Shown in pieces: positions 8,471-17,218 of a DNA stretch of 38,272 nucleotides. The notes beneath the pieces are model-generated. The model was given only the letters and a program-made list of their open reading frames with translations. It searched no databases and was not told the origin of the DNA. Source of the stretch: CAZKHG01 sp964552655 (GTDB taxonomy: Bacteria; Bacteroidota; Bacteroidia; Bacteroidales; Tenuifilaceae); contig CAZKHG010000030.1 in NCBI GenBank assembly GCA_964552655.1, positions 1-38,272 of the forward strand, read 5' to 3'. Numbering within the stretch: position 1 is the stretch's first letter; each line of letters begins with the position of its first letter. Made by a program: the position numbers and the translations under genes.

Positions 8471-9025
8471 TTACTTTGCGAGTTTGTACTTGTAGTCGAT
8501 TTCGAACTTTCCTTTTGATATGGCCAGGAGTTTTCCGGAAAGTAATTTCCTGCGAAGCGGGGAAAGCCTGTCGGGGAATAATATTCCATCAAGGTGATCG
8601 TACTCGTGCTGAATGATCCTGGAAGCAGTGCCGGTAAAAACCTCATCGTGAAACTGGAAATTTTCATCATAGTATTGAATGCGAACCTGATCCTCCCGCT
8701 CAACCTCTTCATGTAAATTCGGTATGCTCAGGCAACCCTCCTTATAAATTTTCATTTCCCCGGTTCTTTCAACAATTTTAGCGTTGATAAATACCTTCTT
8801 AAAATTCTTGAGGTTGGGATCATCCTCTTCCAGCGGGGATCCATCAATAACAAATAGCCTGATAGAAAGTCCAATCTGGGGCGCAGCCAGCCCAATGCCA
8901 TCGGAATTCTGCATTGTTTCACGCATATCCTCAATAAGCTTATTAAGATCAGGGTAGTCAGGTGTAATATCTGATGCTACTTTCCGCAGGACTGGGGAGC
9001 CATATATGTAAACTGTTCGGGTCAT
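8471..9025 (-). CDS. def: peptide deformylase
   Basis: 184 residues, normal length for the family. It removes the N-formyl group from nascent proteins at the ribosome. All three signatures are present: 'GIGLAAPQIG' (43-52), 'EGCLSIP' (96-102) and 'QHEYDHLDG' (139-147). C98, H140 and H144 are the expected metal ligands and E141 the catalytic acid. Its ATG overlaps the last base of the ruvX stop by one base, so the two are translationally coupled. It lies at the end of a minus-strand operon headed by a sensor kinase and LytTR regulator. Confidence 0.96.
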   Translation of the reverse strand: MTRTVYIYGSPVLRKVASDITPDYPDLNKLIEDMRETMQNSDGIGLAAPQIGLSIRLFVIDGSPLEEDDPNLKNFKKVFINAKIVERTGEMKIYKEGCLSIPNLHEEVEREDQVRIQYYDENFQFHDEVFTGTASRIIQHEYDHLDGILFPDRLSPLRRKLLSGKLLAISKGKFEIDYKYKLAK

Positions 9026-9453
9026 TAATCTTTCCTATTATAATTTAAACTTTCCAGGTACGATTGTAAAATTATTGTTGCACTCACTGTATCAATCAGC
9101 TCTTTGTTTCTTCTGTCGCTTTTCTTTACCCCACTGTCAATCATGGCCTGAAAGGCCATTTTTGATGTAAACCTTTCATCCGCAAGTTCAACGGGCAGGT
9201 TTGGGAAAAGTTTTTTTATCCGGTTAACAATCGGATCGATGTATTTAACAGCTTCTGAAGGTTGATTGTTCATTTGTTTTGGGTAGCCAATGACAATCAG
9301 TTCCACCGGTTCTTTTGCTAAATAATCTTTAATAAAGTCGGTCAATGCGCTGGTGGGCACTGTAATAAGCCCGTTGGCAATAATCTTTAACGGATCGGTA
9401 ACGGCAATGCCGCTTCGTTTTCTACCTATATCTAAAGCGAGTATCCGGCTCAA
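9025..9453 (-). CDS. ruvX: RuvX/YqgF family putative pre-16S rRNA nuclease / Holliday junction resolvase
   Basis: 142 residues with an RNase H-like fold: 'ILALDIGRKRSGIAVTDP' carries the first catalytic Asp, the middle strand is 'VELIVIGYP', and 'ADERFTS' is the conserved second acidic site. E. coli YqgF acts in maturing the 16S rRNA 5' end; a Holliday-junction role was proposed earlier. The start must be TTG at 9453: it lies 2 nt after the regulator's TAA, there is no ATG between that stop and the conserved N-terminus, and the next Met is deep inside the domain. Coupling to the upstream gene by stop-restart is likely. def follows with a 1-nt overlap. Confidence 0.93.
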   Translation of the reverse strand: MSRILALDIGRKRSGIAVTDPLKIIANGLITVPTSALTDFIKDYLAKEPVELIVIGYPKQMNNQPSEAVKYIDPIVNRIKKLFPNLPVELADERFTSKMAFQAMIDSGVKKSDRRNKELIDTVSATIILQSYLESLNYNRKD

Positions 9454-9455
9454 TT

Positions 9456-10229
9456 TTAGCTGTATTTTTTATTTCCGGTGTTGTTGAGAGATGAAATATG
9501 TTGTATCAAGCTCTCTTTAACTCCCGGGTTCATTGGTATTTCCTGCCCGTTTACCAGTTCAATGTACTGCTGGTTTCCTTTCGGGATTCTTTTGATATGC
9601 TCTACATTAACTATATAGTTGTTGTGGGTTTTGAAGAAATTTTTATCATCCAGCTGTTTATCAATCGCGTTCAGATTATCATCAATATATTGGATTCTTT
9701 GGTTAAGGAAATGAACCGTTATTTTATCATTTGATGATTCGAAGTAGAGCACTTCAGGCAGATCAATGTACTCAAAATTCTGGTTTACCTTGACCACCAT
9801 TTTATTTGGGATTATCGCCTTGAGGTTCTCAAAGAGGGCGTAGTACTTATTTTTGCTGTTGATATTCGCCCGTCTTAGCTGGGCAACCTTATCTACAGCT
9901 TTTACAAGTTCATCAATATCAATTGGTTTAAGGATGTAATCAATAGCACTGTACCTGAATGCCTTAAGGGCGTAATTATCGTAAGCGGTAATAAAAATGA
10001 TTTCAAAATCCCGATCGGGGCACTTCTCAATAAAATCGAAACCCGATCCCCGGGGCATTTCGATATCCAGGAATATTAAATCAGGCTTATGCCTGATCAC
10101 CAGGCTCAGGGCATCGTCGCCGGAGTTAGCGGTTCCAATTACTTCAACCTCCTTGCAGAACTGGCTAAGCAGGAGCTCAAGCGATCGGATTGCAGCAACT
10201 TCGTCATCAACAAGTAGCGCTTTTAACAT
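9456..10229 (-). CDS. LytTR-family response regulator
   Basis: 257 residues from the ATG at 10229; a TTG at 10250 would add seven residues not typical of receivers. Receiver domain (~1-120): acidic pair D8/D9, phospho-acceptor D55 in 'LIFLDIEMPRG', and the Lys of 'YILKPID'. A linker precedes a C-terminal LytTR DNA-binding domain (~150-245; 'KVNQNFEYIDLPEVLYFES'). It belongs with the sensor kinase directly upstream (10292-13273), a LytS/LytT-type arrangement in which the kinase phosphorylates D55. Genes ruvX and def follow with almost no spacing, so they are probably in the same transcript. Target genes cannot be read from the sequence. Confidence 0.92.
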   Translation of the reverse strand: MLKALLVDDEVAAIRSLELLLSQFCKEVEVIGTANSGDDALSLVIRHKPDLIFLDIEMPRGSGFDFIEKCPDRDFEIIFITAYDNYALKAFRYSAIDYILKPIDIDELVKAVDKVAQLRRANINSKNKYYALFENLKAIIPNKMVVKVNQNFEYIDLPEVLYFESSNDKITVHFLNQRIQYIDDNLNAIDKQLDDKNFFKTHNNYIVNVEHIKRIPKGNQQYIELVNGQEIPMNPGVKESLIQHISSLNNTGNKKYS

Positions 10230-10291
10230 ACCGGCAGATTTATTAGGCAAAAGTATAAAAAGGAATGCTAAATACGAAAGATGTTTGAAGG

Positions 10292-13273
10292 TTAATGGTC
10301 GAGCACTTTCGGGATTGATATCTCAACCCTGGTTCCACTGGCCAATCCTTCATTGAGGTATAGATCGGTATAGCGGATATTGAATTTCTCCTTATATAAG
10401 GAGTTAAGTAAATCAATGCGTTGTTGGGTGATTTGGGAACCTCTCGATTTGTGCTCCTTGTTTTTGGTCTGTTTTATTGAATTGGCCATTTCACGGCCTA
10501 CTCCATTATCCTCAATTGTGCATTGAATAAAGCTGCCCGAGTCCCAAAGTTTAATCTTAACCCATCCGGTTTGTGTTTCCTTGAGCATTATGCCATGCCA
10601 GATGGCGTTTTCAACAAACGGCTGAATGAGCAGGGTAGGAATGCTATACTCCAGGACCAACGGGTTAGTAATATCAATCTGAAACTCAAACTTTCCCTCA
10701 AGCCTAAGAGCTTCTAATTCAAGGTATATCTTTAGGGCATCAATCTCATCCCGTAAAGGAATGGTGGGGTGAAGCGAGTTATCCAGAGTCATCCGCATCA
10801 GCCGGGCGAACTTGGTGAGGTACTTGTGGGAACTGACAGAATCCTTTTCAAGAATAAAAAGCTGGATGGAGTTAAGGGTGTTGAAAATAAAATGAGGATT
10901 CATTTGCTGTCGTAACGATTGTTGCTTATATAAGTTGATGTTACTGAGCATCTCGTTACGCTTTCTAATTGAATCAACCCTTAACCTGTAAATCAGTAAA
11001 AGAAAAAGAGTAAACATCAGGGAAATTGCAACCAGGAACCAGGTTCGCTGCCAGTAAGGAGGTTTAATGTTAAATTTGATTTGAGTTGGCTGGTAGCTCC
11101 AATTGCCAAATGAGTTAAGCACTTCCACCTGGAAAGTATATTTACCATGTGTGAGACCGCTATACAGGCAACTGGTAGAGTAAGTTTGAATCCATGACGA
11201 ATCTACACCAATCATCCTGTACCGGTATTTTACATGTCCTTCATTCCTGAAGACAAGTCCAAGGAACTCAATATTCAGGTTGTTTTGGGAATAATCCAGA
11301 ATAATTGGATCTGCATTATGATCAACTACCTGATTATTTACTTTAAACTGAAGGATAGTTGCTTTGGGCGCAATTAACCTTTTTATCTTTCTTTGATCAA
11401 ACACTGATAATCCTTTACCTGTTCCTGCATACACGGTGTTCCCTTTAACATAAACTGAGGTTACCTCATTTGTTGGCAGCCCGTCAGCTATGGTATAGTT
11501 TAGAATGTTTTTGATATTCCCGTTAATCATGATTTTTGACAAACCCTGCCGGGTTGCTGCCCATACCCCATCCGTAGCGTGAAAAAGTTTATGTATTGAG
11601 TTTGAGATTAGGCCATCCTTCTCGGTAATCTGGTAAATGGTGTCCTTTCCATAAACAACTATTCCTGAACCGTTGGTTCCCACCCATAAGTTTGAATCTA
11701 CCTCGTTTATCAGTAAACTATTGCTTATTTGAGATAATAAGGGGATGCTGGAACCCAGATGATTGTAAACACCTTTATCGTATTTCCATAACCCGTTTGA
11801 GCTGCTGAACCAGACCGTTCCCTTTTTATCTTCTACCAGGCTATAAATTACCCCGGAAAATTCCTGGGTGATATTTGACTCGTAGGTGACTTTTTTCCCG
11901 TCAAACAATTTTAACCCTTTTGCTGTTCCAACCCAGTAATTACCGGTTTTACTCTTTGCAATTGTTCTTGGGAAGAATCCAAAATAGGTTGGTGTACTAT
12001 AGAATGGGATAACCTCGTCCTTTTTTATTCTGTATAGGTAAAAGTTTGAGCAAACCCAAGCTTCATCGCTAAGCGAATCCCCTACAATAGAATAGATGTT
12101 GGTAATTTTGGTAATGTCTTTCTCTATTTTGAAATGTTTAATTTTGTCATTACTGATTAAATCAACAAATCCCATCTCGAAACCTAAGAGTACGCCATTT
12201 TTATTTACAATTACTGAGTTCACCCGGTCATCGGCCAGACCAATTTCTTTGGTATAGGTAAGTACATTTATATCGGGGCAATAAAAAACGCCATCATTTA
12301 AGGAGGTGAACCAGTACGAGTTTTCTCTGTCCTGAAAAAGGGATGTAATTTGATAATCCTTTAATAAGTTCAGTTGTGGCGGTTTATTGAAGTCGAGATT
12401 GTTATAGCATTGAATACCGCCGTTGAGTGGTGCAATCCAAAGGTTATTAGATTTGTCTATACTCATCCATATAATTGACGGCTCAACCCTTTTACGATCA
12501 ATAATTTTCCCTTTTCTAACTTTATAAAGGAATTGGTTGATTGAAAAGATTAAGGTGCTGTCGGGCGCTATTATAAAAAAGGTGTTTTGCGGGAGGTAAC
12601 CTCTTTCCATGTATAGCTGGCTGGGGTTGAATCGGAATTTCTGGTTTCGGCCAAGGAAAATGACATCGTAATTAGGAGCATTTAACGGGTTGGATATTAT
12701 CACTTTACCGGCAGCGATTTCTTCTGCAACAACTTCGCTCTCTGTGTAAATTTCCCCATACTTTTCATATTGACCATTGAACCCCACTTTAATCCGGCCA
12801 AATTGTTTGATACCAAGATGTATATTGTCTGAAGAATCAACATAAAAGGAACATTTTATAGGCCCCCGGCTGTAGGGGAGGTGATCTTTAATTTTATTGT
12901 TGTGCGGGAAATCATAAACCTGGCCATTCTCGAAGTAAGCCAGCTTACCTGTGAGTGGAATGAACCAGATGCGGTTTTTATAATCTTCATAAATCTCAAA
13001 AACGGTGTTGTCAACCAACCCTGTTTCCAGGTCAAAATTTTCAAACCTGTACCCATCGTACCTGCTAACCCCATTGTTGGTGGCAAACCAGATGTACCCG
13101 TGCGAATCCTGAAATACATGGAAAACCTCAGACGAGGCCAACCCATCATCAACAGTGTACCTCCTGAAATATGGCTCCGGGGTTTGTGAGATACTGGAGT
13201 AACTTAAAGCAAAACTTATTGCAACAAAAAAACCAATTCTTATTATCTGCTTCAATTCTAGCACCAGCTCCAA
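10292..13273 (-). CDS. two-component propeller sensor histidine kinase (LytS-type kinase domain)
   Basis: About 993 residues. N-terminal signal peptide (hydrophobic core 'IGFFVAISFALSYSS'); a periplasmic sensor of repeated propeller blades (~40-670; 'GYIWFATNNGVSRYDG', 'GNYWVGTAKGLKLFDG'); a Y_Y_Y domain (~675-738, 'YSGLTHGKYTFQVEV'); one membrane helix (~744-764); and a cytoplasmic His_kinase domain with 'LRQQMNPHFIFNTL' (H794 the likely phospho-site) and a HATPase ('PFVENAIWHG'). It is not a hybrid; its LytTR partner is the next gene. Relatives sense glycans or other periplasmic signals. No ATG exists between the upstream in-frame TAG and the signal peptide, so translation starts at TTG 13273, GTG 13264 or TTG 13255. 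Confidence 0.9.
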   Translation of the reverse strand: MELVLELKQIIRIGFFVAISFALSYSSISQTPEPYFRRYTVDDGLASSEVFHVFQDSHGYIWFATNNGVSRYDGYRFENFDLETGLVDNTVFEIYEDYKNRIWFIPLTGKLAYFENGQVYDFPHNNKIKDHLPYSRGPIKCSFYVDSSDNIHLGIKQFGRIKVGFNGQYEKYGEIYTESEVVAEEIAAGKVIISNPLNAPNYDVIFLGRNQKFRFNPSQLYMERGYLPQNTFFIIAPDSTLIFSINQFLYKVRKGKIIDRKRVEPSIIWMSIDKSNNLWIAPLNGGIQCYNNLDFNKPPQLNLLKDYQITSLFQDRENSYWFTSLNDGVFYCPDINVLTYTKEIGLADDRVNSVIVNKNGVLLGFEMGFVDLISNDKIKHFKIEKDITKITNIYSIVGDSLSDEAWVCSNFYLYRIKKDEVIPFYSTPTYFGFFPRTIAKSKTGNYWVGTAKGLKLFDGKKVTYESNITQEFSGVIYSLVEDKKGTVWFSSSNGLWKYDKGVYNHLGSSIPLLSQISNSLLINEVDSNLWVGTNGSGIVVYGKDTIYQITEKDGLISNSIHKLFHATDGVWAATRQGLSKIMINGNIKNILNYTIADGLPTNEVTSVYVKGNTVYAGTGKGLSVFDQRKIKRLIAPKATILQFKVNNQVVDHNADPIILDYSQNNLNIEFLGLVFRNEGHVKYRYRMIGVDSSWIQTYSTSCLYSGLTHGKYTFQVEVLNSFGNWSYQPTQIKFNIKPPYWQRTWFLVAISLMFTLFLLLIYRLRVDSIRKRNEMLSNINLYKQQSLRQQMNPHFIFNTLNSIQLFILEKDSVSSHKYLTKFARLMRMTLDNSLHPTIPLRDEIDALKIYLELEALRLEGKFEFQIDITNPLVLEYSIPTLLIQPFVENAIWHGIMLKETQTGWVKIKLWDSGSFIQCTIEDNGVGREMANSIKQTKNKEHKSRGSQITQQRIDLLNSLYKEKFNIRYTDLYLNEGLASGTRVEISIPKVLDH

Positions 13274-13332
13274 TTTTAATATATTCTATTGCTAAGTTAG
13301 CAAAAAGGTTTAAACTTTTTTCAATCTAATAA

Positions 13333-13362
13333 AAAAAGAGGGCATCTATATACCCTCTTTTT
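13333..13362 (-). terminator. Rho-independent terminator of nifJ
   Basis: A 10-bp perfect stem (aaaaagaggg / ccctcttttt) with a 10-nt loop. On the minus strand it is followed by a run of T. It lies just after the nifJ stop and insulates the downstream kinase gene. Confidence 0.85.
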
Positions 13363-13380
13363 GTTATTGTTTATCATAAA

Positions 13381-16300
13381 CTACTTTGAAAATTCCATGG
13401 ATGCCATGCGTTGGTAAGATTTATACCTCCACTTGGCATTCTCTTCAGCCGCCTTGAAAAGTTCAACGGCTTCCTCCGGAAAGGAAAGTTGTAGTGAAGT
13501 GTATCTTACCTCACCCTTTAAGAAATCCTGGAATGTGCTCCATTCAGGTTCTTTGGAATCGAGCTGGAAGGGATTCTTGCCCTCTGCTTCAAGCATTGGG
13601 TTGTATCTGTACAAGTGCCAATAACCTGATTTAACAGCAAGTTTAGCCTCATTTTGAGTAGATCCCATTCCACTCCTTAGCCCATGATTAATACATGGAG
13701 AATATGCAATGATTAATGAAGGTCCGGGATAGGCTTCGGCTTCTTTTATCGCTTTAAAGTATTGATTATGATCCGCACCCATGGATACCTGAGCAACATA
13801 AACGTACCCATAGCTCATGGCCATCATTCCTAAATCCTTTTTACGAACTCTTTTACCAGATGCCGCAAACTTGGCAACAGCCGCTATCGGGGTTGATTTT
13901 GATGCCTGCCCGCCAGTGTTTGAGTAAACTTCAGTATCCAGAACCAGCAAGTTTACGTCCTCGCCTGTCGAAAGAACATGATCCAAACCGCCATAACCAA
14001 TATCATAAGCCCAACCATCGCCACCAAATATCCATACAGATTTTTTGATGAAGTACTGTTTTAGTGCCAGCAATTCCTTGGCCAGCTCATCGTTTACCTT
14101 TTCAAGGGCTGCGATAAGCTTTGGAGATGCAATTTTTGAGGCCTGGGCATTATCTTTACCATCAAGCCATTCTTTCATAATTGCCTTTGTTTCTTCAGGA
14201 TAGTTGCCATCTATCGCTTTTTTCAGCCGATCAGCAATTCTTTCGCGCAATTTGTGAACTCCGGTTGCAATCCCAAAACCATATTCAGCATTATCCTCGA
14301 AAAGGGAATTTGCCCAGGCAACACCTTGTCCATCTTTATTTTTTGTGTATGGTGTAGATGGTGCTGAACCACCGTAAATGGAAGAGCATCCGGTTGCATT
14401 AGCAACTATCATTCTATCCCCATAAAGTTGTGTAATAGCTTTGATGTAAGGTGTTTCTCCGCAACCGGCACATGCACCGCTAAATTCAAATAATGGCTGA
14501 GCAAACTGGCTATTCTTAACAGATTTTTCTTTACCGAGAATATCCTTATAGCCCACTTTCTCATGCATGTATTTATATCGGGCATCCTCTGCAAGCTGCG
14601 TTTCTAAAGGTTTCATCACCAGTGCTTTTTGAGGTGCCGGGCATACATCTGCACAGTTCCCGCAGCCGGTGCAATCCAACACGCTCACCTGAATCCTGAA
14701 GTTATACTCCTTGATTCCGCCTTTCCCCTTTTCGGTTTGAGTTCCGGCTGGTGCTTTGGCTAGCTCATCATCAGTAAGCAGGAAAGGACGAATTACAGCA
14801 TGAGGGCAAACATAGGCACATTGGTTACACTGAATGCAATTGGTAGGAATCCATTCGGGCACATTCACTGCAATACCCCGTTTTTCAAATTCAGTGGTAC
14901 CAGCAGGGAAAGTTCCGTCCTCAAGGTTAAGAAATGCACTAACAGGCAGATCATCCCCTTTCATGGAGTTGATAGGTATTACTACCTTATTGATGAATTC
15001 CGGTGCGCCATCAATCTCAAACGACTTCTCAACAGTAAGATTTGCCCACTCGGATGGAATTTCAACCTTGGTCAGCTCTCCTCCTTTATCTACTGCAGCA
15101 TAGTTCATTCTGATAATTTCCTCGCCCTTTCGGCCAAATGACTTATCAATGGCTTTTTTCATGTCCTTGATGGCCATTTCGTAAGGAATAACATTGGAAA
15201 TTTTAAAGAATGCGCTCTGCATGATTGTGTTGGTACGGTTTCCAAGTCCGATTTCCTCAGCGATTTGTGTTGCGTTAATTATGTAAAAGTTGATCTTATT
15301 CTCGGCAAGATATTTTTTTATTGAGTTAGGAAGCTTGGTCTTGGTTTCCTCGGCATCCCAAATGCTATTCAATAGAAATGTACCACCCTTGCTCAAACCT
15401 TTAAGCATATCGTATTTGCCAAGGTAAGCAGGTACATGGCAAGCCACAAAATCTGGGGTGTTTACCAGATAAGGAGCGCGAATGGGTTGATCGCCAAAAC
15501 GCAGGTGGGAAACCGTGATACCGCCCGATTTTTTTGAGTCGTACGCAAAGTATGCCTGGCAATATTTATTTGTGTTATCGCCAATAATCTTGATAGAATT
15601 TTTATTTGCACCAACAGTTCCATCCGATCCTAAACCATAAAACTTACACTGGAAGGTTCCTTTGGCAGCCAGGTTAACCTCGGCTCCAACAGGAATGGAT
15701 TTGAATGTTACGTCATCAACTATACCAACAGTGAATTGGTTTTTAGGCTCTTTTAACTTCAGGTTCTCAAATACAGCAATCATTTGGGCAGGAGTTGTAT
15801 CCTTTGAGCTTAAACCATACCGGCCACCAACAATTAGCGGGGCATTTTCCTTTCCGTAGAAAATATCTTTAACATCAAGGTATAATGGATCACCATTTGC
15901 CCCAGGTTCTTTGGTCCTGTCAAGAACGGCAATTCGTTTAACTGATTTCGGGAATACTTTAAAGAAGTATTTTGCTGAGAAAGGGCGGTATAAATGAACG
16001 GTAATCAATCCAACCTTTTCCCCTTTATTGTTAAGGTAATCAACAACATCGCAAATGGTGTCGGTAACCGACCCCATAGCAATTATTATATTCTCTGCAT
16101 TGGGGTTACCATAGTATGTAAATGGGTGATATTCCCTCCCGGTTAGCTTGGCAATTTCATTCATGTAATCTTCTACTACATCAGGTACGGCATCGTAAAA
16201 TTTATTTGCTGCCTCACGGGTTTGAAAGTAGATATCTGGGTTTTGGGCTGTACCACGGGTCACGGGGTGTTCAGGGTTTAAAGCCCTGTCGCGGAAAGCC

Positions 16301-16908
16301 TGTAAGGCTTTTCTGTCAAGCAGACCGGAAAGATCTTCAGTTTCAAGAACCTCAACTTTCTGTATTTCGTGTGATGTTCTGAACCCATCAAAAAAGTGAA
16401 GGAATGGAATTCTTGTTTTTATAGCGGTAAGGTGAGCTACACCTGCCAAATCCATAACCTCCTGCACACTCCCGGTAGCCAGTAGGGCAAAACCACAAGA
16501 GCGGGTACTCATCACATCGCTATGGTCGCCGAAAATGGAAAGAGCTTGTGCGGCAATGCTGCGGGCAGATACATGGAACACACCAGGTAAAAGTTCACCC
16601 GCACTTTTGTACATGTTAGGGATCATCAGCAGAAGGCCCTGTGATGCCGTATAGGTAGTAGTTAGCGCACCAGCCTGCAACGAACCATGAACAGCACCTG
16701 CAGCACCGGCTTCCGATTGCATTTCGCAAACTTTCACGGTTTCCCCAAAAATGTTTTTCCGACCAAAAGCTGCCCATTCGTCTATGTATTCAGCCATGGT
16801 GGATGAGGGGGTGATGGGATATATTGCAGCCACTTCGCTAAACATATATGCTATATGAGATGCAGCATAGTTCCCGTCACAAGTAATGAATTTCTTTTGT
16901 TTAGTCAT
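13381..16908 (-). CDS. nifJ: pyruvate:ferredoxin (flavodoxin) oxidoreductase
   Basis: 1175 residues, full length for the single-chain enzyme. It oxidises pyruvate with CoA to acetyl-CoA and CO2, reducing ferredoxin, in the cytoplasm. Domains: N-terminal pyrimidine domain with 'AAIYPITPSSTMAEY' (~28-42); transketolase C-like domain; gamma domain (~410-600); two [4Fe-4S] ferredoxin motifs ('CIQCNQCAYVCP', 'CTGCGNCADVCP'); then the TPP domain with 'GACAGCGETPY' and 'FGGDGWAYDIGYGGLDHVL', and 'EVYSNTGGQ'. It is flanked by a terminator downstream and a promoter-like site upstream, so it is probably transcribed alone. It is the main carbon-to-ferredoxin step implied by this window and supports an anaerobic lifestyle. 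Confidence 0.97.
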   Translation of the reverse strand: MTKQKKFITCDGNYAASHIAYMFSEVAAIYPITPSSTMAEYIDEWAAFGRKNIFGETVKVCEMQSEAGAAGAVHGSLQAGALTTTYTASQGLLLMIPNMYKSAGELLPGVFHVSARSIAAQALSIFGDHSDVMSTRSCGFALLATGSVQEVMDLAGVAHLTAIKTRIPFLHFFDGFRTSHEIQKVEVLETEDLSGLLDRKALQAFRDRALNPEHPVTRGTAQNPDIYFQTREAANKFYDAVPDVVEDYMNEIAKLTGREYHPFTYYGNPNAENIIIAMGSVTDTICDVVDYLNNKGEKVGLITVHLYRPFSAKYFFKVFPKSVKRIAVLDRTKEPGANGDPLYLDVKDIFYGKENAPLIVGGRYGLSSKDTTPAQMIAVFENLKLKEPKNQFTVGIVDDVTFKSIPVGAEVNLAAKGTFQCKFYGLGSDGTVGANKNSIKIIGDNTNKYCQAYFAYDSKKSGGITVSHLRFGDQPIRAPYLVNTPDFVACHVPAYLGKYDMLKGLSKGGTFLLNSIWDAEETKTKLPNSIKKYLAENKINFYIINATQIAEEIGLGNRTNTIMQSAFFKISNVIPYEMAIKDMKKAIDKSFGRKGEEIIRMNYAAVDKGGELTKVEIPSEWANLTVEKSFEIDGAPEFINKVVIPINSMKGDDLPVSAFLNLEDGTFPAGTTEFEKRGIAVNVPEWIPTNCIQCNQCAYVCPHAVIRPFLLTDDELAKAPAGTQTEKGKGGIKEYNFRIQVSVLDCTGCGNCADVCPAPQKALVMKPLETQLAEDARYKYMHEKVGYKDILGKEKSVKNSQFAQPLFEFSGACAGCGETPYIKAITQLYGDRMIVANATGCSSIYGGSAPSTPYTKNKDGQGVAWANSLFEDNAEYGFGIATGVHKLRERIADRLKKAIDGNYPEETKAIMKEWLDGKDNAQASKIASPKLIAALEKVNDELAKELLALKQYFIKKSVWIFGGDGWAYDIGYGGLDHVLSTGEDVNLLVLDTEVYSNTGGQASKSTPIAAVAKFAASGKRVRKKDLGMMAMSYGYVYVAQVSMGADHNQYFKAIKEAEAYPGPSLIIAYSPCINHGLRSGMGSTQNEAKLAVKSGYWHLYRYNPMLEAEGKNPFQLDSKEPEWSTFQDFLKGEVRYTSLQLSFPEEAVELFKAAEENAKWRYKSYQRMASMEFSK

Positions 16909-16956
16909 TGTTTAAGAGGATTTTATTGTGTTGTTAACATTCCTAAAATTGAACGG

Positions 16957-16964
16957 CAAATTTA
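16957..16964 (-). promoter_or_regulatory. candidate -7 promoter element of nifJ
   Basis: Minus-strand TAAATTTG matches the Bacteroidota -7 consensus TAnnTTTG exactly, 49 bp before the nifJ ATG. No good TTTG -33 element lies at the normal spacing, so confidence is moderate. The rest of the 310-bp divergent gap 16909-17218 is AT-rich; a near-match TACTTTCG at 17180-17187 may serve the opposite gene. Confidence 0.4.
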
Positions 16965-17218
16965 ATATAAAATGACGAATGACAGTATGTTCTTTAGCAA
17001 TTTGACACGGTGATTTTGATTTTATTTTCTGAAATCGTTTGAAATAGTTCTTTCAGGACACAAATTATATGTTGGTATTAAATTGTAACCATTTTACTCC
17101 ATTTCGTAATAGATTGCAACAAGGACAGGTTCAGAAAAATCTTTTTTAATAGTTAGGCTGTTATTAGCTTGGAATTTGTTACTTTCGCAAATCAGTAAAC
17201 AGGAAATTTTTTAGTTTT

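Noticed and set aside
14800..15141. Plus-strand frames of 113 and 89 aa opposite nifJ
   Set aside because: NifJ is intact across the region and the antisense translations show no domain or signal.
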